Part shown: in pieces, positions 8,579 to 18,154 of the stretch | Numbering within the stretch: position 1 is the first letter of the stretch | How the letters are laid out: every line of letters starts with the position of its first letter | Assembly: GCF_000155735.2 (NCBI RefSeq) | Contig: NC_020908.1 | Location: forward strand, 1,555,001 to 1,619,000 | Length of the DNA stretch: 64,000 nt | Reading direction: 5' to 3' | DNA from: Octadecabacter arcticus 238 | Lineage (GTDB): Bacteria; Pseudomonadota; Alphaproteobacteria; Rhodobacterales; Rhodobacteraceae | The notes under the pieces: model-generated | Told to the model about the DNA's origin: nothing | Seen by the model: the letters and a program-made list of their open reading frames with translations, nothing else | The model's database searches: none | Made by a program: the position numbers and the translations under genes

Positions 8579-10116
8579 CTAATCTTCCGCCGCAACTTGA
8601 TCACGTAAAAAACGCCGCAGGATTTTACCGGACGCAGATTTTGGAATCTCGTCCACAAACCTTATCTGATGCAGCTGCTTATAAGTCGCTAGGTTTTCGT
8701 TAAAATGCGCATGAATGGAAGCCTCATCTGGCCCACCGTCAGCACAGATCACAAAGGCAATCGGCAACTCACCTGCTAAGTCGTTTGGAAGGCCAATCAC
8801 AGCGGCATCTGTCACCCTGTCCATGGCGAGCAACGTGGCCTCCAGTTCCGCAGGGGCAACCTGAAAGCCGTTGTATTTAATCAACTCTTTCAGGCGATCA
8901 ACGATGAACATGTAACCGTCTGCGTCAATGCGCGCGATGTCACCGGTGCGCAGCCAGCCGTCTTCGGGGATCGTTTCGGCAGTGGCATCGGCGTTGTTCA
9001 GGTAGCCCTGCATCACTTGCGGGCCCTTAACCCAAAGTTCGCCTTCCTCGTTAATATCCATTTCGTCGCCGCTGTCAGGGTTGATGATCTTGCTTTGCGT
9101 ATTTGGAACAGCAACGCCAACTGCACTGGATCGGGGCGCGTTGCCGGGCACAAGGTGGGACACGGGGCTGAGTTCGGTCATGCCGAACCCTTGCAAAACG
9201 GTGCAACCCAGCCGCGCGGACACGGCGTCCGTCAGCTCCGCACCTGAGGGTGCGGCGGCGATGAACACCTGATCAAGCGCGCTTAGGTCATAATTGTCCA
9301 CCAACGGATGTTTGGCCAAGGCAATGGCAACCGGTGGCACCACCCACATGCGCCGCGCCTTATGATCCTGACTGATCTGCAAGAACATCGGCAAATCGAA
9401 ACGCGGCATCGTCACCAATGCACCGCCCCCCGCCAGATGCACATTCATCAATACGGTCATGCCGTAGATATGAAACAACGGCAAAAAGGCCGCCGTGACC
9501 TCACCGCGTTGAAAATCTGCGGCGACGATGGATTGGTCTACATTGACCACCAGATTCGGTGCGACAGCATCACGCCTTTGGGCAGTCCGGTGGTGCCCGA
9601 TGAATAGGGCAGAACCATTGTATGTACGTTAACATCGACGGGAACTTGCGCCGTCAAAGGTTCACCGAACAATGCGTCATATTGCGGTGTGCCGATGACA
9701 ATAACGTCGCGATTGCCTGCGCCAGCCGCTGCCATTTCCAGAAAGTCAGGAACCGTAATCAGAATATCCGCACCAGCATCGTCCAGTTGATGCGTGACTT
9801 CGGGGCCGGTATAGGTCGGGTTAAGCGTGGTGATCGTGCCACCCGCCCAAGCGACGCCATGAAAGATCACGCAGAATTCGGGAATGTTAGGTGCCATAAG
9901 CGCAACGGTTTTACCAGCGCCCAAACCTGCCGCCGTCAACCCACCTGCAAGCCGTTTGACGCGCTCCATGAACGCCGCAGCCGTCATGCTCTGCCCGCTG
10001 GGTCCGTCCGTCAGAACGACCTCATTGGGTCGATTTATCAATCCGGCAAAAACGCGTTCGGTGATCGTTTGATCCGTGATCGCGACATCGGGAAAGGGGC
10101 TGTTGTGGATTGTCAT
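8579..10116 (-). pseudogene. acyl-CoA ligase (4-coumarate-CoA ligase-like), frameshifted
   Basis: Two overlapping frames together encode a full-length AMP-dependent synthetase of about 512 aa. The first (9538-10116) holds the AMP-binding motif YSSGTTGLPKGVM. The second (8579-9550) holds GFGMTELSPVSH, DGWLRTGDIARID and the C-terminal SASGKILRRFLRD lysine motif. The expected LSHRNLVVNVDQS is broken by loss of one base at about 9548-9556. The enzyme would activate an aromatic or fatty carboxylate to a CoA thioester. A sequencing slip cannot be excluded, but decay fits the neighbourhood. Confidence 0.8.
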
Positions 10117-10187
10117 GGCATCCTCCGGTTTGGCTCAGGTCATATATGACGCCAAGTTGCCGGCTGATGTCACGCACAAATGTTGGA

Positions 10188-10835
10188 CTAAGCCGGCGTC
10201 AATCTGCGGCCAAGGGCCGTTATGGTCCAGTCTGCAAAATCGACCAACAGCGCATCGGATGCACGATCAAAGGCTACAACGATCGCTGATGTATCTGTTG
10301 AGGCCGCAGCCTGTTGCGACCTGAACGTGCGGCTGGCAACGATGCTGGCATCGCGTTCGCGCACCAGTCGCGATGTCATGCGGATCGACACAGTTGCGCC
10401 AGTTCCATCCGGCGTCAGTTCCGCCTGAAAATCCACCAATTCGGTGACGATGGCGTAATCACCACTGCCCGCCAGCGGGCGTCTGCCGACGTAGCGCAGC
10501 CCGTTCGTGTTCTCAAGCGATCGCAGCATCAGCGTCTGCATCATCACCGGAACCTCATCCCCCCAGCGCACGTCGGGCAGATATTGCGCTTGCAATGTAT
10601 CGGGGCGGATCATGATCCGGTCGGTGTTCAACACGCCGCTGGTCGTGGGAATTTCGACCACGACATCTTGGGCCAACTGGCCGCCTTGTATCACCGGTGC
10701 ACCACTTGGCGCGCGCAGATCGTAGACACTCAGCGGGGTTGTGACATCGCCGAGCGCTCCAAGCGCCGAACAGCCCCCAAGGACGGACAATAGGGTGAGA
10801 GTAGCAATTATTTTGTGTGTGGCAGCACGGATCAT
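10188..10835 (-). CDS. ABC-type transport auxiliary lipoprotein (PqiC-like)
   Basis: The 215-aa protein has a lipoprotein signal peptide with lipobox LSVLGGCS. The remainder matches the ABC_trans_aux (PF03886) pattern: VYDLRAPSG, VVVEIPTTSGVLNTDRI and the YLPDVRWGDEVPVM core. It is presumably anchored in the periplasmic face of the outer membrane and works with the MCE-domain protein encoded 7 bp upstream. As last gene of the mlaE-mlaF-mlaD-like operon it probably helps move phospholipids between inner and outer membranes. Confidence 0.85.
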   Translation of the reverse strand: MIRAATHKIIATLTLLSVLGGCSALGALGDVTTPLSVYDLRAPSGAPVIQGGQLAQDVVVEIPTTSGVLNTDRIMIRPDTLQAQYLPDVRWGDEVPVMMQTLMLRSLENTNGLRYVGRRPLAGSGDYAIVTELVDFQAELTPDGTGATVSIRMTSRLVRERDASIVASRTFRSQQAAASTDTSAIVVAFDRASDALLVDFADWTITALGRRLTPA

Positions 10836-10842
10836 ATTTATC

Positions 10843-12582
10843 TCATCTCTGGTATTCGGGCGATTGCTGGTTCAGGAAGAAGCGCGCCGGGTCACGTTGA
10901 ATTTGTTGCGTCAGGCGATCAAGATTGCTGATCAACCCACGGGTTTCAACAGCAAGGCGGGTGTACAGGGGCAGACCCGTACGGGTGAATTCGGTGACTG
11001 ACGGTCCGGCGTTGTCGACGACCTGATCGAGACTGCGAAAAGCTTCGGCTGCGGATTGGCTGGCATTGCGCAGTTCTGCGGTGATTGCAGGGATATCGTC
11101 AGACACTTGCGCGATTGCACCGTTGAGCGACGCCAGACTTGTTTCAAGCCCGGAAATAATCCCGTCGAGGTCTTCATTGATGATGCGATCCGCGCCTGCG
11201 AACGTGCGTTCGGCAACCTCTAAAGTCCGATCACCGGTTTCCATCGCCGATGTGACCGCCTCAAGCGTGGTATTGGCATTTGCGAATGTCTCAGTCACTT
11301 GGGTCAGCGCGGTTTGTGCCGTCAGACTAAGGCCGTCAATGCGCCCGCTGGCCGCCGTCAGATCCTGTGCAACTTGGTTGATGGTGTCCGTCGCCGTTTG
11401 GGTGGCCGCGCGAATGTCAGCGACGATCACAGGTAAATCAGTTTGGGCGGCAGTTCCGATAACATTGATGGCGTCCGTCGCGGCCGCAACAGTGGCGCGG
11501 GTCTCGGCCAAAAGCGGGGTTGCTTGGGTTTGAAGCAGCGTGTCAAACTGCAAGGCAGCATCGCCCACAGTGAGTGTCGTTTTGCTGATTTGTGCCAGTG
11601 TGTCGTTGATCATCACGAGGGTCGCGCCAGCCTCAACGATGCGGTCCGTGGCAGCGACACCTGCGCCGTTAAACGTGGCCAACATTGTGCGGGCATCGGT
11701 GCTGATGGTCGCGATTTCTGCGCGCAGGTCTTCGACTGTGGTTTGTAAGGCATAGGTCGTATCTGTCAGGTCTTCGTTGATGTAACGCTGTGCCTCGTTA
11801 AAGGTGCCCTGCGCGACGGCGAGCGTGTCGTTTGCAGTGATAACCATGGTCTCGGCCTCCGATGACAGGGTGCCAAGGGAGGCGACAGTCGTGTCCGCCG
11901 TTGTCAGCAACGCCTCAACCTCGGGCGCAATACCAGCGAGGATTGCGTTGAACGCTTCGACCTGCACCGTGAACCGTTCAACCGTTTCAGGCACTTCTGC
12001 AAAGGCTTCGAGGGTCGCGGCCAGTGATTCCGATGCCTCTTCGGCGTTTTTGAGGATATTTTCGACCCGCGCCTGATTGTCTTCCGCAAACAAGTCGCTA
12101 ACGCCCTCGATCACGGTCAAGGCTTCGTTGATTAGTTGCGGTGCATCCTCTGATAGGGCCTGTAGAACTGATTGGCCTGCGGTGATCTGTGGCACAGGCG
12201 TATCGGACGTTGGCACCAGCAAGCCGGTGTCTGGCCGCCCCGCGCTGATCCCGACAAATGACACACCTGTCACGCCTTGGGATTCAATGGTGGCAATACT
12301 GTCGGATCGCACTGGCGTTGACGCGTCCACCTCAAGGCGCACAAGGACCGTGCCGTCGCGGTCTGGCGATAGGCGCACATCGACGACCTGACCAACAGGC
12401 AGACCCGCAAACCGCACATCTGACGCTTCGCTTAGTCCGGACACGGACGAAAAGCGGACATCATAATAGGCAAACTGCTGGTCCAGTTCGACGCGTGCGA
12501 ACCACAATAACAAGGCAATGCTGCCCACGATTCCGGCAAGTGTAAACAAGCCGATCAGGATATGATTTGCGCGGGTTTCCAT
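10843..12582 (-). CDS. MCE-domain substrate-binding protein (MlaD-like)
   Basis: This 579-aa protein has an N-terminal membrane anchor (residues 8-26) followed by one MCE domain (about residues 38-120, YDVRFSSVSGLSEASDVRF, GLPVGQVVDVRLS). A long Ala/Thr-rich helical region with heptad-like repeats runs to about residue 560, as in large MlaD/PqiB-type proteins whose helices form a hydrophobic channel. It is far longer than E. coli MlaD (about 180 aa), because of the C-terminal helical part. It is encoded between the ATPase and the auxiliary lipoprotein and is expected to bind lipids in the periplasm. Confidence 0.88.
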   Translation of the reverse strand: METRANHILIGLFTLAGIVGSIALLLWFARVELDQQFAYYDVRFSSVSGLSEASDVRFAGLPVGQVVDVRLSPDRDGTVLVRLEVDASTPVRSDSIATIESQGVTGVSFVGISAGRPDTGLLVPTSDTPVPQITAGQSVLQALSEDAPQLINEALTVIEGVSDLFAEDNQARVENILKNAEEASESLAATLEAFAEVPETVERFTVQVEAFNAILAGIAPEVEALLTTADTTVASLGTLSSEAETMVITANDTLAVAQGTFNEAQRYINEDLTDTTYALQTTVEDLRAEIATISTDARTMLATFNGAGVAATDRIVEAGATLVMINDTLAQISKTTLTVGDAALQFDTLLQTQATPLLAETRATVAAATDAINVIGTAAQTDLPVIVADIRAATQTATDTINQVAQDLTAASGRIDGLSLTAQTALTQVTETFANANTTLEAVTSAMETGDRTLEVAERTFAGADRIINEDLDGIISGLETSLASLNGAIAQVSDDIPAITAELRNASQSAAEAFRSLDQVVDNAGPSVTEFTRTGLPLYTRLAVETRGLISNLDRLTQQIQRDPARFFLNQQSPEYQR

Positions 12583-12591
12583 GTCTTTTTG

Positions 12592-13407
12592 TTAGTCCTT
12601 TGTCGCCACGTCGGCAGCCGTTTTGGTGTCGAGCGCTGCGCGGGCCCGAACACCGTGGAAATAGTCATGCACCCAAGGGTGATCGACCTTTAGCATCTCT
12701 TGCATCGTGCCTGTGACCAGCACACGTTTTTCAGCCAGAACTGCAATACGATCACAGATCGCATGCAGGGTATCAAGGTCATGGGTGACCAAGAAGACCG
12801 TCAAACCAAGCGAGCGGCTGAGCCCCAAAATCAATTGGTCGAAATCTGCCGCACCGATCGGATCAAGCCCTGCGGTAGGTTCATCCAAAAATACGATCTG
12901 CGGATCAAGAGCAAGGGCGCGGGCCAAACCCGCACGTTTGCGCATGCCGCCAGATAGTTCGGACGGGTATTTGTCACCGGCAAAATAGGGCAGGCCGACC
13001 ATTGAGATCTTCAAATCGGCAAGCGCGCGGCGAATTTTCGGGTCAAGCCCATCAACTGTGCGCATCGGCACTTCGACGTTTTCGCGCACCGTGAGGGATG
13101 AAAAAAGCGCACCGTCTTGAAACATCACGCCCCAATTGGCCCCTGCATCGACCATGTCGTCTTGGTCAGCGCTCAGCACATCAATTCCCAAGACATCGAC
13201 GCTGCCAGCTGCGGGTCGGTTCAGCCCTGCAATCGTGCGCAACAAAACTGATTTTCCGGTTCCGGAACCGCCGACAATGCCAACGATTTCACCACGGTAG
13301 ATATCAAGGTCCAGATTGTCATGCACGACTTGGGTGCCAAACTGATTGCGCAGCCCACGGATGGAAATGACCACCTCGCGGTCGGTTTGATTGATGTCTT
13401 TTGCCAT
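12592..13407 (-). CDS. MlaF-like ABC transporter ATP-binding protein
   Basis: A 271-aa ABC ATPase with Walker A GGSGTGKSVLL, Q-loop VMFQDGALFSSLTV, signature LSGGMRKRAGLARAL, Walker B IVFLDEPTAGLDP and switch His in VTHDLDTLH. The family-typical LFSSLTVRENV and ELSGGMRKR motifs are those of MlaF/Ttg2A. The ATG at 13407 is chosen because it sits 2 bp after the stop of the permease gene. The open frame extends further upstream (to 13548) but only overlaps the permease. It powers the lipid transporter at the inner membrane. Confidence 0.92.
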   Translation of the reverse strand: MAKDINQTDREVVISIRGLRNQFGTQVVHDNLDLDIYRGEIVGIVGGSGTGKSVLLRTIAGLNRPAAGSVDVLGIDVLSADQDDMVDAGANWGVMFQDGALFSSLTVRENVEVPMRTVDGLDPKIRRALADLKISMVGLPYFAGDKYPSELSGGMRKRAGLARALALDPQIVFLDEPTAGLDPIGAADFDQLILGLSRSLGLTVFLVTHDLDTLHAICDRIAVLAEKRVLVTGTMQEMLKVDHPWVHDYFHGVRARAALDTKTAADVATKD

Positions 13408-13409
13408 GC

Positions 13410-14540
13410 CTAAAACCCGATCTGGGCGAAGAAGATTGAAAACACCGCGTCCGCCATGATCACCGCAAAAATTGCGGCGACAACTGAAGATGATGTCATT
13501 CGGCCCAGAGACTCCGCGTTGCTTTGGACCTGCATTCCCGCGTGGCACCCGACAACCCCGATGATAAGGGCGAAGACTGGCGCCTTGATCATTCCAGCGG
13601 CCAGATGGCTGACGTCAGTGCCGTTGACCAGCCGTGTCATGAACATTTCTGGCGAAATACCAAGATCGATCCACGCCATGATCGCGCCGCCAAATAGGCC
13701 CATGACATTCGCGATCAGCCCCAAAATCGGCAACATAAGAACCAGCGCCAGAATGCGCGGCACGAACAATGTCGCGGCCGGATCGAGTCCAAGGCTCCGC
13801 ATGGCATCAATTTCTTCGCGCATCTTCATCGACCCGATGGCAGCGGTGAATGCCGACGCTGTGCGGCCTGCGACGATGATCGAGGTGAGCAAAATACCCA
13901 ACTCACGCAGGATCGAAACCGCAATAAGATCAACAATGAACACTTCTGCGCCAAACTGTTTCAGTTGGGTTGATCCCTGAAATGCCAGCACGACGCCGAT
14001 CAAAAAAGCCATCAACGCGACGATGGGCACCGCCTTGAACCCGACTTCTTGACAGTGGTGCACCAAGGCGGTGAGGCGGAATTCCTTTGGATGGCGGATC
14101 GCGCGCAGAAGCCGCGACAAAAACAAACCAAAATAGCCTATCAGCTCAAGCACAAAAGTAACCGCGTCTACCATTGAGCTGCCGATGGCGGCCACCCATT
14201 CGATCAGACCCCCTGCGACGACGGGGGCAGGGGTGATGACTGGCATCGCGTCAGTTACGGATTTTAGCAGGCTTTCGTGACCGATCCCGGCGCCGCGTAT
14301 CTCAAGATGCTGGCCCGCTGTTTCAAGGCGCGTGCGCAGGGACGCAATGGCCCATGCCGCGCTGGTGTCAAACCGTGTGACGCCGGACAAATAGGCGCGG
14401 ACCGTTCGATCCATCGGCAATGTGTCAAATTTCGCGACAATTTGGGTGACATAGGGCAACGTCATCGCCCCGCGCAGGGTCATCGTAACCGCAGCGTCGG
14501 TCGACGTGATTTCAATGTCGCTTGGAACGGTTTCGGTCAT
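13410..14540 (-). CDS. MlaE-like permease with N-terminal STAS domain
   Basis: The 376-aa protein begins with a STAS-like domain (about residues 1-100). It continues with the MlaE/TTG2B permease domain: several hydrophobic helices, FQGSTQLKQFGAEVFIVDL, RELGILLTSIIVAGRTASAF and MREEIDAMRSLGLDP. The ATG at 14540 (MTETVPSD) is preferred over the longer open frame up to 14642. Fusion of STAS and permease is common in alphaproteobacteria, where the separate MlaB protein is missing. It is the first gene of the four-gene lipid transport operon. Confidence 0.9.
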   Translation of the reverse strand: MTETVPSDIEITSTDAAVTMTLRGAMTLPYVTQIVAKFDTLPMDRTVRAYLSGVTRFDTSAAWAIASLRTRLETAGQHLEIRGAGIGHESLLKSVTDAMPVITPAPVVAGGLIEWVAAIGSSMVDAVTFVLELIGYFGLFLSRLLRAIRHPKEFRLTALVHHCQEVGFKAVPIVALMAFLIGVVLAFQGSTQLKQFGAEVFIVDLIAVSILRELGILLTSIIVAGRTASAFTAAIGSMKMREEIDAMRSLGLDPAATLFVPRILALVLMLPILGLIANVMGLFGGAIMAWIDLGISPEMFMTRLVNGTDVSHLAAGMIKAPVFALIIGVVGCHAGMQVQSNAESLGRMTSSSVVAAIFAVIMADAVFSIFFAQIGF

Positions 14541-14673
14541 AAGGGGCACAATATGCGGTTCGTAAGGGCGCGAAAAGCGGCAATCGAATGGGGGATGGTT
14601 GTTATCTTGTGATGATTTGCGCGTTACGGTTACTCTTTTCATGGATCGCGGCGGTTGCGGTTCGATTTATGCC

Positions 14674-15717
14674 CTAAATTATCTGATCCTCATCAATCAG
14701 CGGATCGGACATCAATTGTCCGCTCATCTCATCCATCATATCCTCGGCCTGGGTGAGCGACTTTACACTCGCCAGATGGAACAACGCGTCGCCTTCATTG
14801 ATGATTGGCATCACCGCGCGGCCAACGATTATCCCGCCAAAGGGCGCGAGTATCTCAATCTCCTCGCCGCCAAACGGGTCGGCCACAGCTGCCAAAAGAT
14901 CGCCCTCGGCGACCACATCCCCATCAGCGCGAAAGATGCGCAACAGGCCACCCGCAGGTGCGCGCACCCAGCTTGATGACTCGCACAGCTGTGACGGCAT
15001 CTTGGTTTTCGCAATGCCTTTAGACGATATCATGCCGATATCGTGCATGACCCGCAAGACGCCAGCAACGCCTGCACGGATTGACATTTCGTCGAACCGT
15101 AACGCTTCGCCAGCTTCAAAAAGCAACACATCTTTACCAAGCTCAGCGGCGGCGGCGCGCAGTGATCCGTCGCGCAGATTTGACTGTAAGATCACCGGTG
15201 CGCCAAAGACATTGGCCAGTTTCGCCGTGCGCTCATTGTTGGCTGATATCCGGATTTGGGGCAGGTTTGTGCGATGAATAGCCGCCGAGTGCAGATCGAT
15301 CCCAAGATCACAGCGCGCTACAATTTCAGTCAGGAATATATGCGCCAACCGACCGGCCAGCGATCCGGCCGTACTTCCAGGAAAGGATCGATTCAAATCA
15401 CGCCGGTCCGGCAGATAACGTGAGCGGTTGATGAAGCCAAAGGTGTTCACAATCGGAACGACAATCAACGTCCCCCGAAGCGTGCGAAGGTTGGGAGCGC
15501 GCAGCAGGCGGCGCACGATTTCAACGCCGATAACCTCGTCCCCGTGAATACCCGCGCTGACGAACATAACCGGCCCGTCGCTTTTGCCATGGGTGACATG
15601 GGCCGACATCGTGACGGGCGTGTGGTCCGACAGAACGCTGACTGGAAGTTCGACAGTTTGGCTGGTTCCGGCATCGATCGTGATGTCACCAACAGTGAAG
15701 GGCTGGCGGGCTGGCAT
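14674..15717 (-). CDS. succinylglutamate desuccinylase/aspartoacylase family zinc deacylase
   Basis: The 347-aa M14-like metalloenzyme has the zinc motif GIHGDEVIG (His, Glu) near residue 58 and a downstream His in GIDLHSAAIHRTNLPQIR. DRRDLNRSFPG is the substrate/Arg motif of this family, and there is a C-terminal beta-rich extension. Its ATG overlaps by one base the stop of the zinc-protease gene (TGATG), so translation is coupled. With rimK and the retropepsin-like gene it forms a cluster widely seen in proteobacteria. The natural substrate is not known; an N-acyl amino acid is the usual assumption. Confidence 0.85.
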   Translation of the reverse strand: MPARQPFTVGDITIDAGTSQTVELPVSVLSDHTPVTMSAHVTHGKSDGPVMFVSAGIHGDEVIGVEIVRRLLRAPNLRTLRGTLIVVPIVNTFGFINRSRYLPDRRDLNRSFPGSTAGSLAGRLAHIFLTEIVARCDLGIDLHSAAIHRTNLPQIRISANNERTAKLANVFGAPVILQSNLRDGSLRAAAAELGKDVLLFEAGEALRFDEMSIRAGVAGVLRVMHDIGMISSKGIAKTKMPSQLCESSSWVRAPAGGLLRIFRADGDVVAEGDLLAAVADPFGGEEIEILAPFGGIIVGRAVMPIINEGDALFHLASVKSLTQAEDMMDEMSGQLMSDPLIDEDQII

Positions 15718-16220
15718 CAGGAGGCGTCCTTTATCAGCAGGGTTTTCGGGCGGCGTTGTTTGTCGGAAAACGATGCCAAATGCGCTTTGCGGGTATGGAC
15801 GGCAATGTTTTGACCCTTAAGTGCTGTGCGCCCAACGATCATCACGAATGTCATGCTCGCGCGATCGGTTAATGATACCGTAATGGGCCAGCTGCGGCCG
15901 CCAAGCTGGAAAGTTGTGCGGATCACAACGCGTTCTTCGGGCACGCCGCCAGTGTTCTTTATGTGGCGAATATCATAGATCGGCGCTTCGATATCGACGC
16001 CATCCTCGGTTTCTGTGATCTGCACGTGAAACCGCACCCAGGGCACATCATCGCGGCTGAATTGTTCGATTTGCGTCGCATGCAGCGCCGATGTCCGCGC
16101 ACCCGTGTCGATCTTCGTGCGGATATTCATCAGACTAATATCTGGCAAATCGATATGTTCAATCCATCCGATCACCACCAGTTCTGGCTTTGGCCGCTTT
16201 GAGTTCAGTTTCTTAAACAT
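15717..16220 (-). CDS. RimK-associated retropepsin-like protease (ATP-dependent zinc protease family)
   Basis: The 167-aa protein has the single aspartic-protease-like motif KIDTGARTSALHA typical of PF05618 (Zn_protease / RimB-type proteins). GWIEHIDLP upstream and FVMIVGRTAL downstream also fit. The start at 16220 (MFKKLNSKRP) is preferred because the longer frame to 16349 has an atypical extension. In Pseudomonas the equivalent RimB acts on poly-glutamylated ribosomal protein S6. The rimK gene 131 bp upstream on the same strand supports such a role here, but it is inferred. Confidence 0.82.
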   Translation of the reverse strand: MFKKLNSKRPKPELVVIGWIEHIDLPDISLMNIRTKIDTGARTSALHATQIEQFSRDDVPWVRFHVQITETEDGVDIEAPIYDIRHIKNTGGVPEERVVIRTTFQLGGRSWPITVSLTDRASMTFVMIVGRTALKGQNIAVHTRKAHLASFSDKQRRPKTLLIKDAS

Positions 16221-16351
16221 CGTCGTCTTTGCTACCCTGTTGGATCGGCCAAGTCTTTTGTAGGCAATTAGCCATTCTACATACTTTATCGGCGTGAGCC
16301 ATAACAGGGACACGCCGATTATTTTTTTAACGTGCAGTGTGGACCGCAAAA

Positions 16352-17257
16352 TCAGCCTTTGCCCTTGGTCCTTGTCGCACCCGGTTTGGCGGTTTTTTCA
16401 AGGTGCTGGATGATCATTCCTGCAACGTCCAGCCCCGTGGCCTTTTCGACACCTTCCAGACCAGGGGATGAGTTTACTTCCATGACGACGGCACCGTGGT
16501 TGGCGCGCAACATGTCGACACCGCAAACCGCAAGCCCCATCGATTTGGCTGCACGTATCGCGGTTGAACGTTCTTCTGGCGAAATCTTGATTAACTTCGC
16601 AGATCCGCCACGGTGCAGGTTCGAGCGGAATTCGCCTTCTTCGCCGGTGCGTTTCATCGCTGCGACGACCTTGCCCCCCACGACAATGGCGCGAATATCT
16701 GTGCCGGCGGATTCCTTAATGAATTCTTGTGCCAGTATGTTGACGTTTGCACCACGGAACGCCTCAATGACCGACTTTGCGGATCGTTCCGTATCGGCAA
16801 GGACCACACCGATGCCTTGTGTCCCCTCAAGCAGTTTGATCACCACAGGCGCGCCGCCTGCAAGTTTCACAACTTCACCGGCCTGTTTGGCATCATGCGC
16901 AAAAGCGGTCACTGGCAGGCCAACCCCGTCACGAGCCAGCAACTGCATGGATCGAAGTTTATCGCGCGAACGCCCGATCGCGACGCTTTCGTTCAGCGGG
17001 AAGACGCCCATCATTTCAAATTGGCGCAAAACGGCGAGGCCATAAAACGTGACCGATGCGCCGATGCGTGGAATGACGGCGTCATAGCCTGTTAAGGACT
17101 CGCCGTTAAAATAAATTTCCGGACGTCGCGACGCGATGTTCATGTAGCAGTTCAGTGTGCGGATCACGTCAATCGTGTGACCGCGTGCTTCTGCCGCTTC
17201 AATCAATCGCTGGTGGGAGTACAGTTTCGCATTCTGGCACATAAGCGCAATTTTCAT
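16352..17257 (-). CDS. rimK: RimK, alpha-L-glutamate ligase (S6 modification) of the ATP-grasp family
   Basis: The length (301 aa) matches E. coli RimK (300 aa). ATP-grasp elements visible are [18 protein letters not shown], the [19 protein letters not shown] segment, and the metal-binding [18 protein letters not shown] near the C-terminus. Members of the family add glutamate residues to the C-terminus of ribosomal protein S6. A good GAAGACCG purine stretch precedes the ATG. It is transcribed toward the retropepsin-like gene. Confidence 0.93.
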   Translation of the reverse strand: MKIALMCQNAKLYSHQRLIEAAEARGHTIDVIRTLNCYMNIASRRPEIYFNGESLTGYDAVIPRIGASVTFYGLAVLRQFEMMGVFPLNESVAIGRSRDKLRSMQLLARDGVGLPVTAFAHDAKQAGEVVKLAGGAPVVIKLLEGTQGIGVVLADTERSAKSVIEAFRGANVNILAQEFIKESAGTDIRAIVVGGKVVAAMKRTGEEGEFRSNLHRGGSAKLIKISPEERSTAIRAAKSMGLAVCGVDMLRANHGAVVMEVNSSPGLEGVEKATGLDVAGMIIQHLEKTAKPGATRTKGKG

Positions 17258-17292
17258 CGGTCTTCCTTTTCACTCGTTTAACGTGGACAGTT

Positions 17293-17739
17293 CTATAGGT
17301 AATAGGGTCTTGGCTTCCGGATCGGCTCGGTTGCGACACCTCTGCCTTGGATCATGCCAAGACGGGCGCACAGGCGCAGCACAGTCCAATAGGCCGCGTC
17401 TGAAGTATTGGCGGAATCTTGATTAGACGCTGCACTGATTGTGATATCATCTAAAACAACATTCGGGAGGCAGCTGGCAACGTCTACTTGCTGCCCAGAA
17501 GACATCATATCCGATGAAATGAGATATAGATGGCCCCAGATCCATGGCAAGGTGGGCAGTTTGATCAACCGTCGTGCCGCTGCTTCGATGGTTGTTGAAG
17601 GGGCGGTGAATAATGTACTGGGCCCCGGTCTGTCGCCGCCAAAGCGAACGCCGTACGGTATTCTGGCGTGCGGGTTTACCAAGACCTCTGCAAAGGGAAG
17701 GTCTTTCAAAAAGTCTATCTGGAGCGGGCGGGCCGTCAT
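17293..17739 (-). CDS. hypothetical protein upstream of rimK
   Basis: This is an unrecognised soluble protein of 148 aa without signal peptide or membrane segment. Visible features are FGGDRPGPSTLFTAPSTTIE, a Trp-rich LIKLPTLPWIWGHLYLISSD segment and an Arg/Pro-rich C-terminus. It precedes rimK by 35 bp on the same strand, so it may be co-transcribed and functionally linked, but no function can be named. Codon usage looks native. Confidence 0.6.
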   Translation of the reverse strand: MTARPLQIDFLKDLPFAEVLVNPHARIPYGVRFGGDRPGPSTLFTAPSTTIEAAARRLIKLPTLPWIWGHLYLISSDMMSSGQQVDVASCLPNVVLDDITISAASNQDSANTSDAAYWTVLRLCARLGMIQGRGVATEPIRKPRPYYL

Positions 17740-18154
17740 ATGTGGCAGACCTTATTTGGAGTGATAAACGCCCCTCATCGCGGGCATCTTCCCCACAGAC
17801 GATGAGAGGGGAGCGGTGCGAACAAATATTCTAGAAATCTCACTTTTTGTTAGCATTGTGATCTCGGCAAGTTAAATTTATAATAATCGTGCTTGGGGTG
17901 AGTTTTACAAATGCATATTTGGAGGCGTGCTAGACCACATAGCGCCGACTGGTGCGTTCTGGAGGGCAGATGACCCGTTGGGGGCTCTTCTCATCTGCGC
18001 CATTCAGAAAGCCACCAACAAAAAGCAGCGCACAGCGCCATAACTGCGCAATCCTAACCATAGAGACACATTCGGTCCCTAAGATGGGTGCGGCCAACCA
18101 CAAGTCGGATTGGCCAGCACGAAGGCGCGCAAAAACTGCTGCTTTTATGCGTCG
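17740..18154. other. intergenic region, no gene seen
   Basis: About 415 bp without a convincing coding frame. An imperfect hairpin (CCCCTCATCG at 17771-17780 against CGATGAGAGGGG at 17800-17811) lies just upstream of the 148-aa gene but lacks a T-run on either strand. An AT-rich stretch around 17825-17925 may hold the promoter for the rimK cluster. Nothing else recognisable. Confidence 0.4.

Noticed and set aside
11066..12545. Long plus-strand frames opposite the MCE-domain gene
   Set aside because: They are antisense shadows produced by the high-GC codon pattern of the minus-strand gene and have no domain of their own.
17771..17811. Hairpin CCCCTCATCG/CGATGAGAGGGG as terminator
   Set aside because: No T-run on either strand and it would stand upstream, not downstream, of the adjacent gene.
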